Assembly (NCBI GenBank): GCA_002500505.1
Contig: DLRM01000008.1
Span: 58,277-122,276 of the forward strand
Direction of reading: 5' to 3'
Origin: Planctomycetes bacterium UBA7888
GTDB taxonomy: Bacteria; Planctomycetota; UBA1135
Length of the DNA stretch: 64,000 bases
Position numbers and translations under genes: made by a program. Of this stretch, positions 27,076 through 35,862 are shown piece after piece (the first letter of the stretch is position 1; each line of letters begins with the position of its first letter). Under the pieces are notes generated by a model. The model was not told the origin of the DNA. It did not search any database and worked only from the letters and a program-made list of their open reading frames with translations.

Positions 27076-27689
27076 CTTTCGCTCGCACTCCCCTGCCAGG
27101 GTTGGACATGCTTCTGAGGAATCCCAAGGACTCCCAATATTTTTGCGCACACTTGATTCACAAGGTCATCTATGGAGCGCGGGTTGTGATAGAAGCCGGG
27201 ACTTGCTGGAAGAATAGTGGCCCCTGCCCAAGCTAAACGACTCATACAGTCCAAATGAATTCTTGAAAGAGGAGTTTCGCGAGGCACCATAATCAACGGC
27301 TTTGCCTCCTTCAAAGCAACCTGGCAAACTCTCTCGATTAAATTGCCTGCTCTACCGCCAGAAACGGAGGCCAAAGTCGACAGAGAACACGGCACGATTA
27401 TGGCTGCATGCCCGAGAGCAGAACCGGATGCAGGGGGGGCTCCAATATCTTGAAACGAGTCCAATCGGACTTTGCTGCAATCCATGTCCTCAGGAAATAG
27501 AACCGACGGATCTTCACCCAAAACAAGGCCACATTCCTCCGCTAAAACTCGTCGTGCAGCATCGCTATAACACAGGGAAACTTCAACATCGGCTTCTACA
27601 AGCATCTGCAAACAACGGAGCGCATAAATTGCCCCGCTTGCGCCAGAGACTCCTAGGAAAACTTTGCGAAATGGGATGGTTTCGGTCAT
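27072..27689 (-). CDS. ubiX: Flavin prenyltransferase UbiX
   Basis: UbiX makes prenylated FMN, the cofactor of UbiD-type decarboxylases in quinone synthesis. The 205-residue product has the family signatures: FLGVSGASGAIYALRCLQML at the N-terminus, AAIIVPCSLSTLASVSGG, LIMVPRETPLSRIHLDCMSRLAWAGA, and PASPGFYHNPRSIDDLVNQV. No UbiD gene is in the window. It overlaps both neighbours by 4 bases (CPBP gene upstream, ubiA downstream). Confidence 0.95.
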   Translation of the reverse strand: MTETIPFRKVFLGVSGASGAIYALRCLQMLVEADVEVSLCYSDAARRVLAEECGLVLGEDPSVLFPEDMDCSKVRLDSFQDIGAPPASGSALGHAAIIVPCSLSTLASVSGGRAGNLIERVCQVALKEAKPLIMVPRETPLSRIHLDCMSRLAWAGATILPASPGFYHNPRSIDDLVNQVCAKILGVLGIPQKHVQPWQGSASER

Positions 27690-28396
27690 AGGATGAGAAG
27701 GGCATCGTAACTAGCGTGGGCCCAGGCGACGACCGCCAGGCCACGGAAACTGAAAAGGATTCCAAGGAGGATTCCAGCAAGAAATCGGTAGATGAGCGGT
27801 ACTGTATCCATCGCAGATGGATTACCCCACGTGTGAGCAAATGCGAACAAGGCAGAGGAGACAACAAAGGCAAGAACAAGAGAAATAATTGGACCTGCTT
27901 CTCGCCACCCAATCGAATAGAAACCCGCTTTAAGAAGAATAAAAAGCCCACCAAGTAGCACGGCGCGAAATAGTAACTCTTCGTAAAGACCTGCGCCTGC
28001 GGCAAGGGCCAAGGCCCCGTGTAAGGTTGGAACACTTCCTCCTCCATCTTGCATGATTAACGGAATCTGTTCCATGAGAAGTTGAAGAACGGGTCCCAGG
28101 GCAACCCCCCAAAGAAGCCCCTCCAGAAAAATTAGAGCACTTCCTCCACGCCAAGCAAGGCCTTGCTCTCGAATTCGCCCAATGGCCCATAGGCAGAAAA
28201 CGGCGAGGGTAATTCCAAGAACCCAATAGGCCGGAGAGCCAAACCAGCGGAACACCGACTCCACGAGACTGAACGCGCCGCTCTTCGCCAACTTCCAACC
28301 GCTTAAATGAATTAGCGCAAGAGGCAGCAGAAAGAGGAAGGTCACCGCAGGATCTTGGGATGCAGCGCCTAGGCGTTTGGCTTCTTTCCAGCTCAT
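27686..28396 (-). CDS. CPBP-family intramembrane glutamic endopeptidase
   Basis: The 236-residue product has about six to eight membrane segments and the CPBP/Abi motifs: YEELLFR (E139, E140, R144), FAFAHTWGN and WAHASYDALL with the two His. These residues form the active site of Rce1-type proteases. Members process membrane proteins or peptides, and the substrate is unknown. It sits inside the quinone/replication operon with 4-base overlaps on both sides, which gives no direct hint about its role. Confidence 0.9.
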   Translation of the reverse strand: MSWKEAKRLGAASQDPAVTFLFLLPLALIHLSGWKLAKSGAFSLVESVFRWFGSPAYWVLGITLAVFCLWAIGRIREQGLAWRGGSALIFLEGLLWGVALGPVLQLLMEQIPLIMQDGGGSVPTLHGALALAAGAGLYEELLFRAVLLGGLFILLKAGFYSIGWREAGPIISLVLAFVVSSALFAFAHTWGNPSAMDTVPLIYRFLAGILLGILFSFRGLAVVAWAHASYDALLIL

Positions 28397-29109
28397 TCTT
28401 CGATAGCTTTTGTCTCGGGGACTACACCAATTACAAGACGAGCCACGCCGCCTGTCAGGGGTCGGTCCTCCACTTGACTAAACCCTGCATCATTCATCCA
28501 CTCGCCAAAAAGGGAAGGTGTGGCAAAACCATCCACACTCTCAGGAAGATACTCATAGGCACCGGTTCTTCCTGCGCGTGTAACCCTTGCCAAACGAGGA
28601 AGAATGTGATGAAAGTAAAACCGAAAAATTCCGCGCCAGAGACGATTCCGGATCGGGAAAAATTCGAGAACAGCTAATTTTCCTCCCGGCTTCAAAGTTC
28701 GAAAACATTCCTTTAACGCCGATTGCGGATGAGCAACATTTCGAATCCCAAAGGCGATGCTAACCCCATGAAAGGAAGAAGAAGCAAACGGAAGGTGCTG
28801 AGCATCTGCGCGAGTCCATTCAACCGACAAGGAAGAGTTCTCTGCTTTCTGATGAGCAAGAGGAAGCATAGGGCCCGTAAAATCAGCTCCAAAGACCTCG
28901 AAGCCCGATTGTGCGAATTCCAAGGCTAGGTCGCCCGTTCCACAACAAAGATCTAGAACAGCGCCCCCACAAGGGAGGTTCAGCCCTTCAACCGTTCGGC
29001 GGCGCCATCGGCGGTCAATGCCAAAGGAAAGCGCGCGATTCAAGAAATCGTACTGAGGAGCAATCTCCCCGAACATCTCTTGGATGACGGAACCAGGGGG
29101 GGCGGACAT
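28393..29109 (-). CDS. ubiE: Demethylmenaquinone/ubiquinone C-methyltransferase UbiE (MenG)
   Basis: The 238-residue class I SAM methyltransferase has VLDLCCGTGDLALEFA (SAM motif I), GADFTGPMLPLA, DAQHLPFASSSF and SIAFGIRNV, the UbiE signature. The C-terminal part RNRLWRGIFRFYFHHILPRLAR is also typical. It carries out the last methylation of menaquinone or a methylation of ubiquinone. It heads the six-gene chain ubiE-CPBP-ubiX-ubiA-holA-mutL. It lies 50 bases after the lipoprotein gene, with a weak hairpin between. Confidence 0.94.
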   Translation of the reverse strand: MSAPPGSVIQEMFGEIAPQYDFLNRALSFGIDRRWRRRTVEGLNLPCGGAVLDLCCGTGDLALEFAQSGFEVFGADFTGPMLPLAHQKAENSSLSVEWTRADAQHLPFASSSFHGVSIAFGIRNVAHPQSALKECFRTLKPGGKLAVLEFFPIRNRLWRGIFRFYFHHILPRLARVTRAGRTGAYEYLPESVDGFATPSLFGEWMNDAGFSQVEDRPLTGGVARLVIGVVPETKAIEE

Positions 29110-29136
29110 AGGAACATTATCCCCAACCCTTACCCC

Positions 29137-29160
29137 AAAGTCGTAAAGGGATTCGACTTT
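29137..29160 (-). terminator. Terminator-like hairpin after the beta-propeller lipoprotein gene
   Basis: AAAGTCG and CGACTTT form a perfect 7-base inverted repeat with a 10-base loop. It begins at the lipoprotein gene's stop codon and lies before ubiE on the same strand. The stem is A/T-rich at the base and no extended U tract follows on the minus strand, so it may be only partially effective. Confidence 0.4.
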
Positions 29161-32100
29161 TATTGGCGCCAGTAGCTCGCTAAAACCTGCGCCCCAGGTA
29201 TCGAAATGGAGTCCACATAAAGGTTCCCAGTTGCCAGTTCAATGATGTCCAACTTGCCATTTGCGTTGGCAACGAAGAGGAACCTAGGCTTGCTCACAGC
29301 TCCCGCCAAAGTCCTGTAGAGAGACTTCGAGGAGTGGTTTACTGTTTTGGCACCCGCTGTCATGCTGGTCACTTGGGAGAATCCTCCAAAGTTGCTCAAA
29401 TCATCCATCGCAATGTCCACAATGGTAGAGGAAGAGAGGTTCCCAATAAATTCTCGATTGATTGAGAATTCCTTGGAGCGGAAGGAAGGGTCGGGAAGAA
29501 AGCCATTGAGAGCCGTTTGGCGAGGGGTAGCGGGGGCATCCTTCAGGTAAAGTTCTGCAACGGAGGCTTTGGCATCCTTTCGGTAGGCAATGTATACACC
29601 ATGCTGCATACTATTGGAATTAGGCTGAATCACCATGGCCGACTCAAAGCCAGATTGCCCGATTAGCGAAGGGACTCCAATGAAAGTGTCAAAACCAATA
29701 CCTTGAATCCCATCGGGGCCAGATTCGAAAATAGTGGTTTGGCCATCCTCCGAAATAACGAACGCAAAATACAAGCCTGTCCAGAACGGATGAGCAGCAG
29801 TATCCCGGTTAGTCACTGCAATCAGGCGAGGCTGGGCCACGCCAGGAATAATTTTCCGTACTTCCAAGTCCCCAGTTGAAATGAGGGCCATGGAATTGCT
29901 TGCTTCGCAAACTACCAAGACATCTTCATCGTCAGGCTGCCAAACAATTTCACCCGGCCCAATGCCAACCCGGTTGTTGACAGTATCCACAAGGGAAGTC
30001 GAGTGCACAACAGTGTGAAAGTTAGGCGAAGTGGGATTGGTATCAATGAAGGTCACAGAATTCGTTCCACCGTTTGAAACAGCAAGCAAATTCATATCAG
30101 GTGCCATGGCTAGATCTCGGGGGTCTGGAACAGAAATTGTGTCCATGACCACCATGCGGTTGCTATTCACAACCACAATGCGATTTCCAGCAGAATCCAA
30201 CACATAAAGCATGTGCCCAACTTTTTGTCTCAGGGTGAAGCCCACTGCAGCAGTGCCTGCGTAGCAACTTGAACTCGTGGCTTGCGGCCCATAGAAACCG
30301 GCATAAGTCAACATCGTGGTCAAAAGTCCGGTTGGGCCAGCGCCGCCAATAGTTCCGAATGGGTTGCCCGGGACCAGGAGGTTCACGGCATGTCCCCCAC
30401 CTGCGTCACCAAAGGTTGGCTCCTCTGTCATGATGAGGGGCGCAAAACAAGAGGGAGCCAATCGAATACGAGGCGGGTTCGGGTGAGGTGCATGGCTAAT
30501 AGAGTTGCCCGGATAAATTATGTTTCCGTTATAGGGGTGGATTTGGAAAGCGGAGCTTGCACACAAGTTCTGTCCACCAGAAAGACAATCCCAGTTATTG
30601 AAAAGCAAGTCCAAGGGGTGCCCAATCATCATGTCTGCAACCGTGCCCAAAGATTCACTCGTCATCAATTGTGTGCTCAATCGGCTGTCTTTTGCCAAGG
30701 TGAATACACCAGCCGAGCCACCCGCCAAAGTGGTGTTGTCATGAGAAAGTGGCGGGAACATGAAGGAACCCTGAGGGCTCGTCAGATTGGGATTGAAAGG
30801 AAACTTTGAAATGTCTCCCAAGTCATAAAAGGGATCGATTTCATTATGGGTTGGATCACCAGTACCTTGTCCAAAACCATCGAGGTCTAAAACGCGCATA
30901 CCACCTGTTTCGCCTCCACCATTGGAAGCGATGTAAATCGCACCAGGAGCGACAGGCGCATTCACAATTCCTGGACATTCGCCATCAACTTCGAACTCAA
31001 TATCAACAGTTTCCAAGCTGTTTGTGTCGTTATTGAAGAAAAGATCCTCGGCGGAATTGTCAAAATAAGTGATAAATGCTTGAGCAGCAGAGCCTTGAGG
31101 GTCACTTCCAGGGAAAGGAACCACTGGAGTCACAATAAACTCAGTAAAGTCAAAGGGACTAACCGGCATCACGGTATAGGGAACCTTGACCTTCTGGCCA
31201 GGCTGTGGAAAGCCTGGTGGCACACCAGGCAAAAATTCGACTGTAAATTCGCTTGAAAGGGCCGGAGGAACAGTCGCGGGCAAGGGCCCCAATGAGTACG
31301 GCTGACAAGATTCATCCATGTGGAAATGGACCTCTTGGTCACAAGACACGTTAATCGCGTAATTAACCGGTTGGGTAACAAAATCTCCACCGTCCCCATC
31401 CAATAAAACTGCAGGCGGGGTGATGTCGTTTCCTACCGTGGAAGTCGCCACACCGGGATCCACGAGTTGGCGGCTATCCCAGGAAAGGACAGAGTCGTCA
31501 ATGACGACCCGAATCACAACATCCTCTGGGAAAGTTTCAAAAGTGCTCAAGTCATTGTCCGCATCCATAACAAAGGTGAAGACATTACCGCGAACGAGAT
31601 CCCCAGCAGCGGGGAAAGAGCCGGACAAAACACCGATATCAGTGCCGGGATAGCCAACACCAGGTTGAACCAATATGCCATTCCGGTCAACAGTATCAAC
31701 TAACACATGGTTGAAGCCATCTTGTGAAACCCATTGCTCCAGAACAGGAGGGTTGCCGTTGTAGGTCGATCCGCCCACAAAACCTTGGCCGTCAAGCTGG
31801 GTCGACAATCCCGTAGAGGGATCATAGGCGACAACTTGAACCGCACCAGTTAAGCCATTGTTCGAAAGGCCACCAGCAGACGGGTCCAGAACGGAATCCG
31901 TTTCCAACGTTCGTGAGAACTTAACGGAAACGAAGTGATTTCCGTTTTGTCCGCTTGGAATAATTGCGGAGGTTGGCCAGGCAGCCGGTGGAAGGACAGG
32001 GTTGAGCGCGGAAGGCGTGTTCGCCAACAAAGTGTCCAAGTCGCGGATTTCGACAAGCTGGTCCGTGGAGATGGATCCATCCGGATTAACCTTATGAACC

Positions 32101-32273
32101 AGATGCGGAAGCATTCGACCAAATCCATTGGTCACCTCAACAATGAGCATCGAAGTAGAGGTTGCGTTGTTGTCCGCTCCGTTTGCGTTGTCATTTTCAT
32201 CGGAATTGAAGCAGGCGGCCACAAGGGTCAAAGCGGTTAAGGCAACGGTGCGGAAAAGGATTCGACTAGTCAT
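29160..32273 (-). CDS. Large lipoprotein with YVTN-type beta-propeller
   Basis: The 1037-residue product has a lipoprotein signal (ALTLVAACFNSDEN, lipidated Cys at about residue 22) followed by an Asn/Asp-rich linker. The second half has beta-propeller blades of the YVTN type: LYVLDSAGNRIVVVNSN, MDTISVPDPRDLAMAPDMNLLAVSNGG, SVTFIDTNPTS, and FLFVANANGKLDIIELATGNLY. The first half contains Ig-like or filament-like segments (VVIRVVIDDSVLSWDSRQL). It is probably exposed on the cell surface or in the periplasm. Function is unknown. The upstream region to ruvB holds an unusual CTAG-rich element. Confidence 0.75.
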   Translation of the reverse strand: MTSRILFRTVALTALTLVAACFNSDENDNANGADNNATSTSMLIVEVTNGFGRMLPHLVHKVNPDGSISTDQLVEIRDLDTLLANTPSALNPVLPPAAWPTSAIIPSGQNGNHFVSVKFSRTLETDSVLDPSAGGLSNNGLTGAVQVVAYDPSTGLSTQLDGQGFVGGSTYNGNPPVLEQWVSQDGFNHVLVDTVDRNGILVQPGVGYPGTDIGVLSGSFPAAGDLVRGNVFTFVMDADNDLSTFETFPEDVVIRVVIDDSVLSWDSRQLVDPGVATSTVGNDITPPAVLLDGDGGDFVTQPVNYAINVSCDQEVHFHMDESCQPYSLGPLPATVPPALSSEFTVEFLPGVPPGFPQPGQKVKVPYTVMPVSPFDFTEFIVTPVVPFPGSDPQGSAAQAFITYFDNSAEDLFFNNDTNSLETVDIEFEVDGECPGIVNAPVAPGAIYIASNGGGETGGMRVLDLDGFGQGTGDPTHNEIDPFYDLGDISKFPFNPNLTSPQGSFMFPPLSHDNTTLAGGSAGVFTLAKDSRLSTQLMTSESLGTVADMMIGHPLDLLFNNWDCLSGGQNLCASSAFQIHPYNGNIIYPGNSISHAPHPNPPRIRLAPSCFAPLIMTEEPTFGDAGGGHAVNLLVPGNPFGTIGGAGPTGLLTTMLTYAGFYGPQATSSSCYAGTAAVGFTLRQKVGHMLYVLDSAGNRIVVVNSNRMVVMDTISVPDPRDLAMAPDMNLLAVSNGGTNSVTFIDTNPTSPNFHTVVHSTSLVDTVNNRVGIGPGEIVWQPDDEDVLVVCEASNSMALISTGDLEVRKIIPGVAQPRLIAVTNRDTAAHPFWTGLYFAFVISEDGQTTIFESGPDGIQGIGFDTFIGVPSLIGQSGFESAMVIQPNSNSMQHGVYIAYRKDAKASVAELYLKDAPATPRQTALNGFLPDPSFRSKEFSINREFIGNLSSSTIVDIAMDDLSNFGGFSQVTSMTAGAKTVNHSSKSLYRTLAGAVSKPRFLFVANANGKLDIIELATGNLYVDSISIPGAQVLASYWRQ

Positions 32274-32305
32274 TCTTTTGTGAAGGGAATCTTGGGGGCT
32301 CTTCG

Positions 32306-32455
32306 CTAGGAAGGGGCAACAATCATGCCATCTCCTAGGGGGCCAGAACCACCTAGAAAGAGGGCAATTTGTGCACTAGAGTGTGCATTTCCGCACATTC
32401 TAGAGCTCCCATTCTAGGCAGCTCCCTAGCATCGGCTACAGAATACTAGGAAGGG
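32306..32455. repeat. CTAG-rich intergenic repeat element
   Basis: Eight CTAG tetramers lie in 144 bases (starting at 32306, 32335, 32353, 32376, 32400, 32414, 32426, 32446), where fewer than one is expected by chance. The element is bounded by a 10-base direct repeat (CTAGGAAGGG at 32306 and 32446). It contains a tandem ATTCTAG-AGCTCCC repeat (32397-32410 and 32411-32426, the second with a 2-base insert) and the long inverted repeat listed separately. It fills the divergent region between the lipoprotein gene and ruvB, so operator sites for a CTAG-binding regulator are plausible. Confidence 0.7.
32376..32403. promoter_or_regulatory. 11-base imperfect inverted repeat (possible operator or RNA hairpin)
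   Basis: CTAGAGTGTGC (32376-32386) is followed by the 6-base loop ATTTCC, then GCACATTCTAG (32393-32403). Ten of eleven positions are complementary, and the remaining one is a G-T pair. It lies about 90 bases before the chosen ruvB start. Both arms begin or end in CTAG. Confidence 0.6.
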
Positions 32456-32495
32456 ATTGGATTATAGGGTGAATTTTGGGCAGAATCAGGGGGAC

Positions 32496-33515
32496 ATGAG
32501 TCCCTCCTCGGCCTTTCAACCCGCCTCCCGCCAGGGAGAAGAGGCCCTCGAACGGGATCTTCGCCCAGCTGGCTTCGAAGATTTTTTAGGTCAGGAAGCC
32601 CTTTTGGACCCCTTAGAATTGATGATTCAGGCGGCCACCGAACGGGGTGAAACGCTGGAACATCTTTTGTTTTCAGGACTTCCGGGCCTTGGAAAGACAA
32701 GCCTAGCCCTTGCCTTGGCGAATGAACTCCAAGCACCCCTAAAGGTGACCACCGGTCCTGCAATGGAGAGGGCCAAGGATTTAGTTGGAATCCTGAGTTC
32801 CCTTGAACCTGGTTCAATCCTCTTCATTGACGAGATTCACCGCCTCCCCAAGGTGGTCGAAGAGTACCTTTATGGTGCCATGGAGCGGTTTTGCGTTGAA
32901 TTCACTCTTGACCAAGGGGTACATGCGCGCCTCTTGAAATTAGATATCCAGCCCTTCACTTTGGTGGGTGCAACGACCCGAGAGGCCCTCCTTTCTGCCC
33001 CCTTCCGGTCTCGATTCGGTCAAGTATTCCGCTTTGAGCCCTACTCCCCTGAAGCCTTGGAACTCATTCTCGCGCGCTCGGCAGGAATCCTTGGTTTGGA
33101 CTCTGCCCCTTCGGCCCTTTCCTTGCTGGCTACTCATTCTCGAGGAACTCCTCGCGTAGCGAACCGCCTTTTGCGGAGAGCCCGAGATGTTGCCCAGATT
33201 GAAGGTAATGGAAAGCTAGACGAGAAAGCTGTCCGGAGAAGCTTCGAGCTCATGGGAATTGACTCCTTTGGCTTGGAACGAACTGACCGCCGAATTTTGG
33301 AGGCTCTAGCTCTAAACGAAGGGCGACCCTTAGGATTAAAAAACTTGGCCGTTGCCGTAGACGAAGGGGAAGACACCTTAGAAACGGTGCATGAACCTTG
33401 GCTGGTTCGCGAAGGTTACATTGCGAGAAGCCCCCAAGGCCGCATCTTGCTTGAAGCAGGCTGGTCCGCATTGGGAAAAACATCATCTTCGCAACCCTCT
33501 CTTGAGCTTGAATGA
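32496..33515 (+). CDS. ruvB: Holliday junction helicase motor RuvB
   Basis: RuvB drives branch migration with RuvA. The 339-residue product has the N-terminal element LRPAGFEDFLGQ, Walker A GLPGLGKTSLA, Walker B FIDEIHRLPKVVEEYLY, sensor segment TLVGATTREALLSAPFRSRFG, and a C-terminal winged helix (GRPLGLKNLAVAVDEGEDTLE, then ARSPQGRILLEAG). ATG 32496 is chosen because it matches the usual N-terminal length; a TTG at 32457 in the same frame has its AGGAAGGG too close. The stop overlaps the next gene's ATG (ATGA). No ruvA or ruvC is in the window. Confidence 0.94.
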   Translation: MSPSSAFQPASRQGEEALERDLRPAGFEDFLGQEALLDPLELMIQAATERGETLEHLLFSGLPGLGKTSLALALANELQAPLKVTTGPAMERAKDLVGILSSLEPGSILFIDEIHRLPKVVEEYLYGAMERFCVEFTLDQGVHARLLKLDIQPFTLVGATTREALLSAPFRSRFGQVFRFEPYSPEALELILARSAGILGLDSAPSALSLLATHSRGTPRVANRLLRRARDVAQIEGNGKLDEKAVRRSFELMGIDSFGLERTDRRILEALALNEGRPLGLKNLAVAVDEGEDTLETVHEPWLVREGYIARSPQGRILLEAGWSALGKTSSSQPSLELE

Positions 33516-34729
33516 ACACGGCTAAGTTTCTTCCGCGCTTTGCGGGCTTATTTGCTTTTGTTCTTCTTATATGGACTGCAAGCCGGCTGCATGATTCACA
33601 AGCTTTGGGCGCCAGAGGCATTCCAATTGTGGACTTGGAAACCGCAGAAATTCCTGTCCGCATTGAAAAATGGTCTACTGCTAGGCCAATACCCTTGCAG
33701 TTGTTAGGCGAATGGACCTTAGTCGCCCCGAATGGAACCACTCTTCATCAAGGGCATTCTTTTGAAGGGTTCCTCCGCCTTGAACCGGATGGTGCACACC
33801 TCGGCTCTTGGTCAGTTTCTATAGATCGTTTTTCTTTAGTCCCGAGTGGTGATTCCGGTCTGCGACTGGGCAGCCGAACTTATCGAGGCCGTCTGGAAAT
33901 CCAAGTCTATCGAGACAACAAAAATCTCCCTTCCAAGTTTGAGATTCAACTTCATTTGCCGATTGAGGATTACATTCTTGGGGTAGTTTGTGGCGAAATG
34001 GCAACTCGAACCGAGGGAGGCGAGGAGGCTTTCAAAGCCCAAGCCATTGCTGCCCGCACTTACGCACTTTGGAGATTGGCCGGGGGTCGACAAAGCCTTA
34101 GTGATGGCCCGGCAGATCAACGCTTCGAAAGCGTTGACTTTGAAACGCAATCGGCGCGTGATGCTGTTGCTAGCACTCGGGGCCAAGTGCTTCTTTGGAA
34201 TCGGCGCCTTCTCCCTGCCTGGTACCACGCCGCCCCGGGCGAGCAAACCTCAAACGCCTGTGACGCTGGCTTCCTTCAAAAAGATTTGCCTCCCCTCGTT
34301 GGCAGTGAAGAGCCTCAAGAAGCTTGGGAGCCACCTTGGACTTTTGTCGTTCCCTTTGAGCGATTGGATGCCTTAGCTGCCGAACATAACATTGGCGCAT
34401 GGGTGTCTAAAATTCAATTATTAAAACGCGACAAAGGAGGGCGGATATTGAAAGCCCGAGTGGATGGAGAAAACGGTTCCGTTCGGCTCTTTGGCGAACA
34501 ACTCCGATGCGCCTTGGGCCCCCCATCGGCGCTTTGGGATCGTTTGCAACCCCTTCCCGACGGCGGACTCGAAATCCAAGGTCGAGGCCGTGGGCATGGA
34601 CTTGGCTTAAGCCAGCGAGGAGCTGTCGCACTCTCCCAAAGAGGACTCTCTTGTTCGGCTATTCTCGCCCACTATTACCCGGGCGCAGAAATCACCTCCT
34701 ATCACCGCTTTCCCGAACTCCTCCCTTGA
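33512..34729 (+). CDS. SpoIID/LytB-domain cell-wall protein
   Basis: The 405-residue product has an N-terminal membrane segment (FAGLFAFVLLIWTAS). From about residue 150 the SpoIID/LytB domain appears: LPIEDYILGVVCGEMATR containing the candidate catalytic Glu, EEAFKAQAIAARTYALWRLAG, a variable insert and ALPAWYHAAPGEQTSNA-like LLPAWYHAAPGEQTSNACDAG. It ends with GRGHGLGLSQRGAVALSQRG. Members are lytic transglycosylases acting on denuded peptidoglycan glycan strands. It is coupled by 4-base overlaps to ruvB and tgt, a genomic association seen widely but without a known mechanism. Confidence 0.87.
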   Translation: MNTAKFLPRFAGLFAFVLLIWTASRLHDSQALGARGIPIVDLETAEIPVRIEKWSTARPIPLQLLGEWTLVAPNGTTLHQGHSFEGFLRLEPDGAHLGSWSVSIDRFSLVPSGDSGLRLGSRTYRGRLEIQVYRDNKNLPSKFEIQLHLPIEDYILGVVCGEMATRTEGGEEAFKAQAIAARTYALWRLAGGRQSLSDGPADQRFESVDFETQSARDAVASTRGQVLLWNRRLLPAWYHAAPGEQTSNACDAGFLQKDLPPLVGSEEPQEAWEPPWTFVVPFERLDALAAEHNIGAWVSKIQLLKRDKGGRILKARVDGENGSVRLFGEQLRCALGPPSALWDRLQPLPDGGLEIQGRGRGHGLGLSQRGAVALSQRGLSCSAILAHYYPGAEITSYHRFPELLP

Positions 34730-35862
34730 GCTTTCAGTTTGAACTCGCTGATTCTTGTGCACCGAAAGGCCCTCGCCTAGGCCGCTTTCAAACTCCCCAT
34801 GGCGCGGTCCAAACCCCGGCATTTATGCCAGTGGCCACTCGCGGCATGATGCGCGGCGTGTCCCATGATCGATTGCGGCCCATGGGCACAGAAATGATAC
34901 TCAGCAATGCCTTTCACCTTTTCGTGCGACCGGGAGTCGAAAGCGTGCAAAAGCTTGGCGGCATCCATGGGATGACGGCCTGGGACGGCCCCATTCTCAC
35001 CGACAGTGGGGGCTTTCAGGTTTTCTCCATGTCCGATATTTGCAAACTCCACGAAGACGGAGTCAAGGTCGAGAACCCCATCCGGGGCGGCTGGATTGAT
35101 TGGACTCCCAAAATGGCCTTTGAGGTGCAGGCAAGTTTGCGCCCGGATGTATCCATGGTTCTAGACCACTGTCCAGCTAAACCATCGGAGCGTAATGAAG
35201 TCGCCCCGGCTGTGGAACGAACTTTGCGTTGGGCGAAGGAACAACGCGATCTTCATAACGCCCGAGGTGGAGCCGATAGTGGTCAAGCTCTGTTTGGAAT
35301 CGTTCAGGGAGGCATTTTTGATGACCTTCGCTCTGAATGTGCCACTGGGCTGCGGGAGATGGACTTTGACGGCTATGCCATCGGTGGCGTTTCAGTCGGT
35401 GAAGCCCATGCCGAAATGATGACGGCGGTGGAAGCTTCCGCGGCTCACTTACCCGAAAACAAAGTCCGTTACTTGATGGGTGTTGGCACGCCCATCGACC
35501 TTGTGGAGTCAGTCGCCCGCGGGGTGGATTTGTTTGATTGTGTTTTCCCCACCCGAACGGGTCGCTTTGGAACCGCACTAACGCATAATGGACGCCTACA
35601 TCTTCTCAATGCCGGCTTCAGAGAAGACACTAACCCGATTGAGCCGGGCTGCGCCTGCCCTTCTTGCCTTTCCAAGGTGCCGCGCGGCGCCATTCGAGCT
35701 GGTTTTCAATCCAAAGAAATCAATTCTTCCATGCTTGTTGCAGTCCATAACTTATTTTTTATTCTTCAGCTAATGCAACGCATCCGCGCATCGATTGCCG
35801 AAGGTAGCTTTGAAGAATTGAGAGCAGATATTGCTCGAGTTTACCGTCCAAGATCCACATAA
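34726..35862 (+). CDS. tgt: tRNA-guanine transglycosylase Tgt
   Basis: Tgt exchanges G34 for preQ1 in GUN-anticodon tRNAs. The start is a TTG at 34726 overlapping the upstream stop as TTGA, giving 378 residues, the family length; the longer frame from 34507 runs inside the SpoIID-like gene. Motifs: NAFHLFVRPGVE, ILTDSGGFQVFSM (catalytic Asp), MVLDHCPAKP, GIVQGGIFDDLR, VFPTRTGRFG, and the zinc site CACPSC with VAVHNLFF. queF, which makes preQ1, is at 62.9 kb. Its end overlaps the convergent VWA gene by 22 bases. Confidence 0.96.
   Translation: MSFQFELADSCAPKGPRLGRFQTPHGAVQTPAFMPVATRGMMRGVSHDRLRPMGTEMILSNAFHLFVRPGVESVQKLGGIHGMTAWDGPILTDSGGFQVFSMSDICKLHEDGVKVENPIRGGWIDWTPKMAFEVQASLRPDVSMVLDHCPAKPSERNEVAPAVERTLRWAKEQRDLHNARGGADSGQALFGIVQGGIFDDLRSECATGLREMDFDGYAIGGVSVGEAHAEMMTAVEASAAHLPENKVRYLMGVGTPIDLVESVARGVDLFDCVFPTRTGRFGTALTHNGRLHLLNAGFREDTNPIEPGCACPSCLSKVPRGAIRAGFQSKEINSSMLVAVHNLFFILQLMQRIRASIAEGSFEELRADIARVYRPRST

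Noticed and set aside
34507..34725. N-terminal extension of Tgt
   Set aside because: It is the SpoIID-like gene read in another frame; the TTG at 34726 with a TTGA overlap gives the family length.
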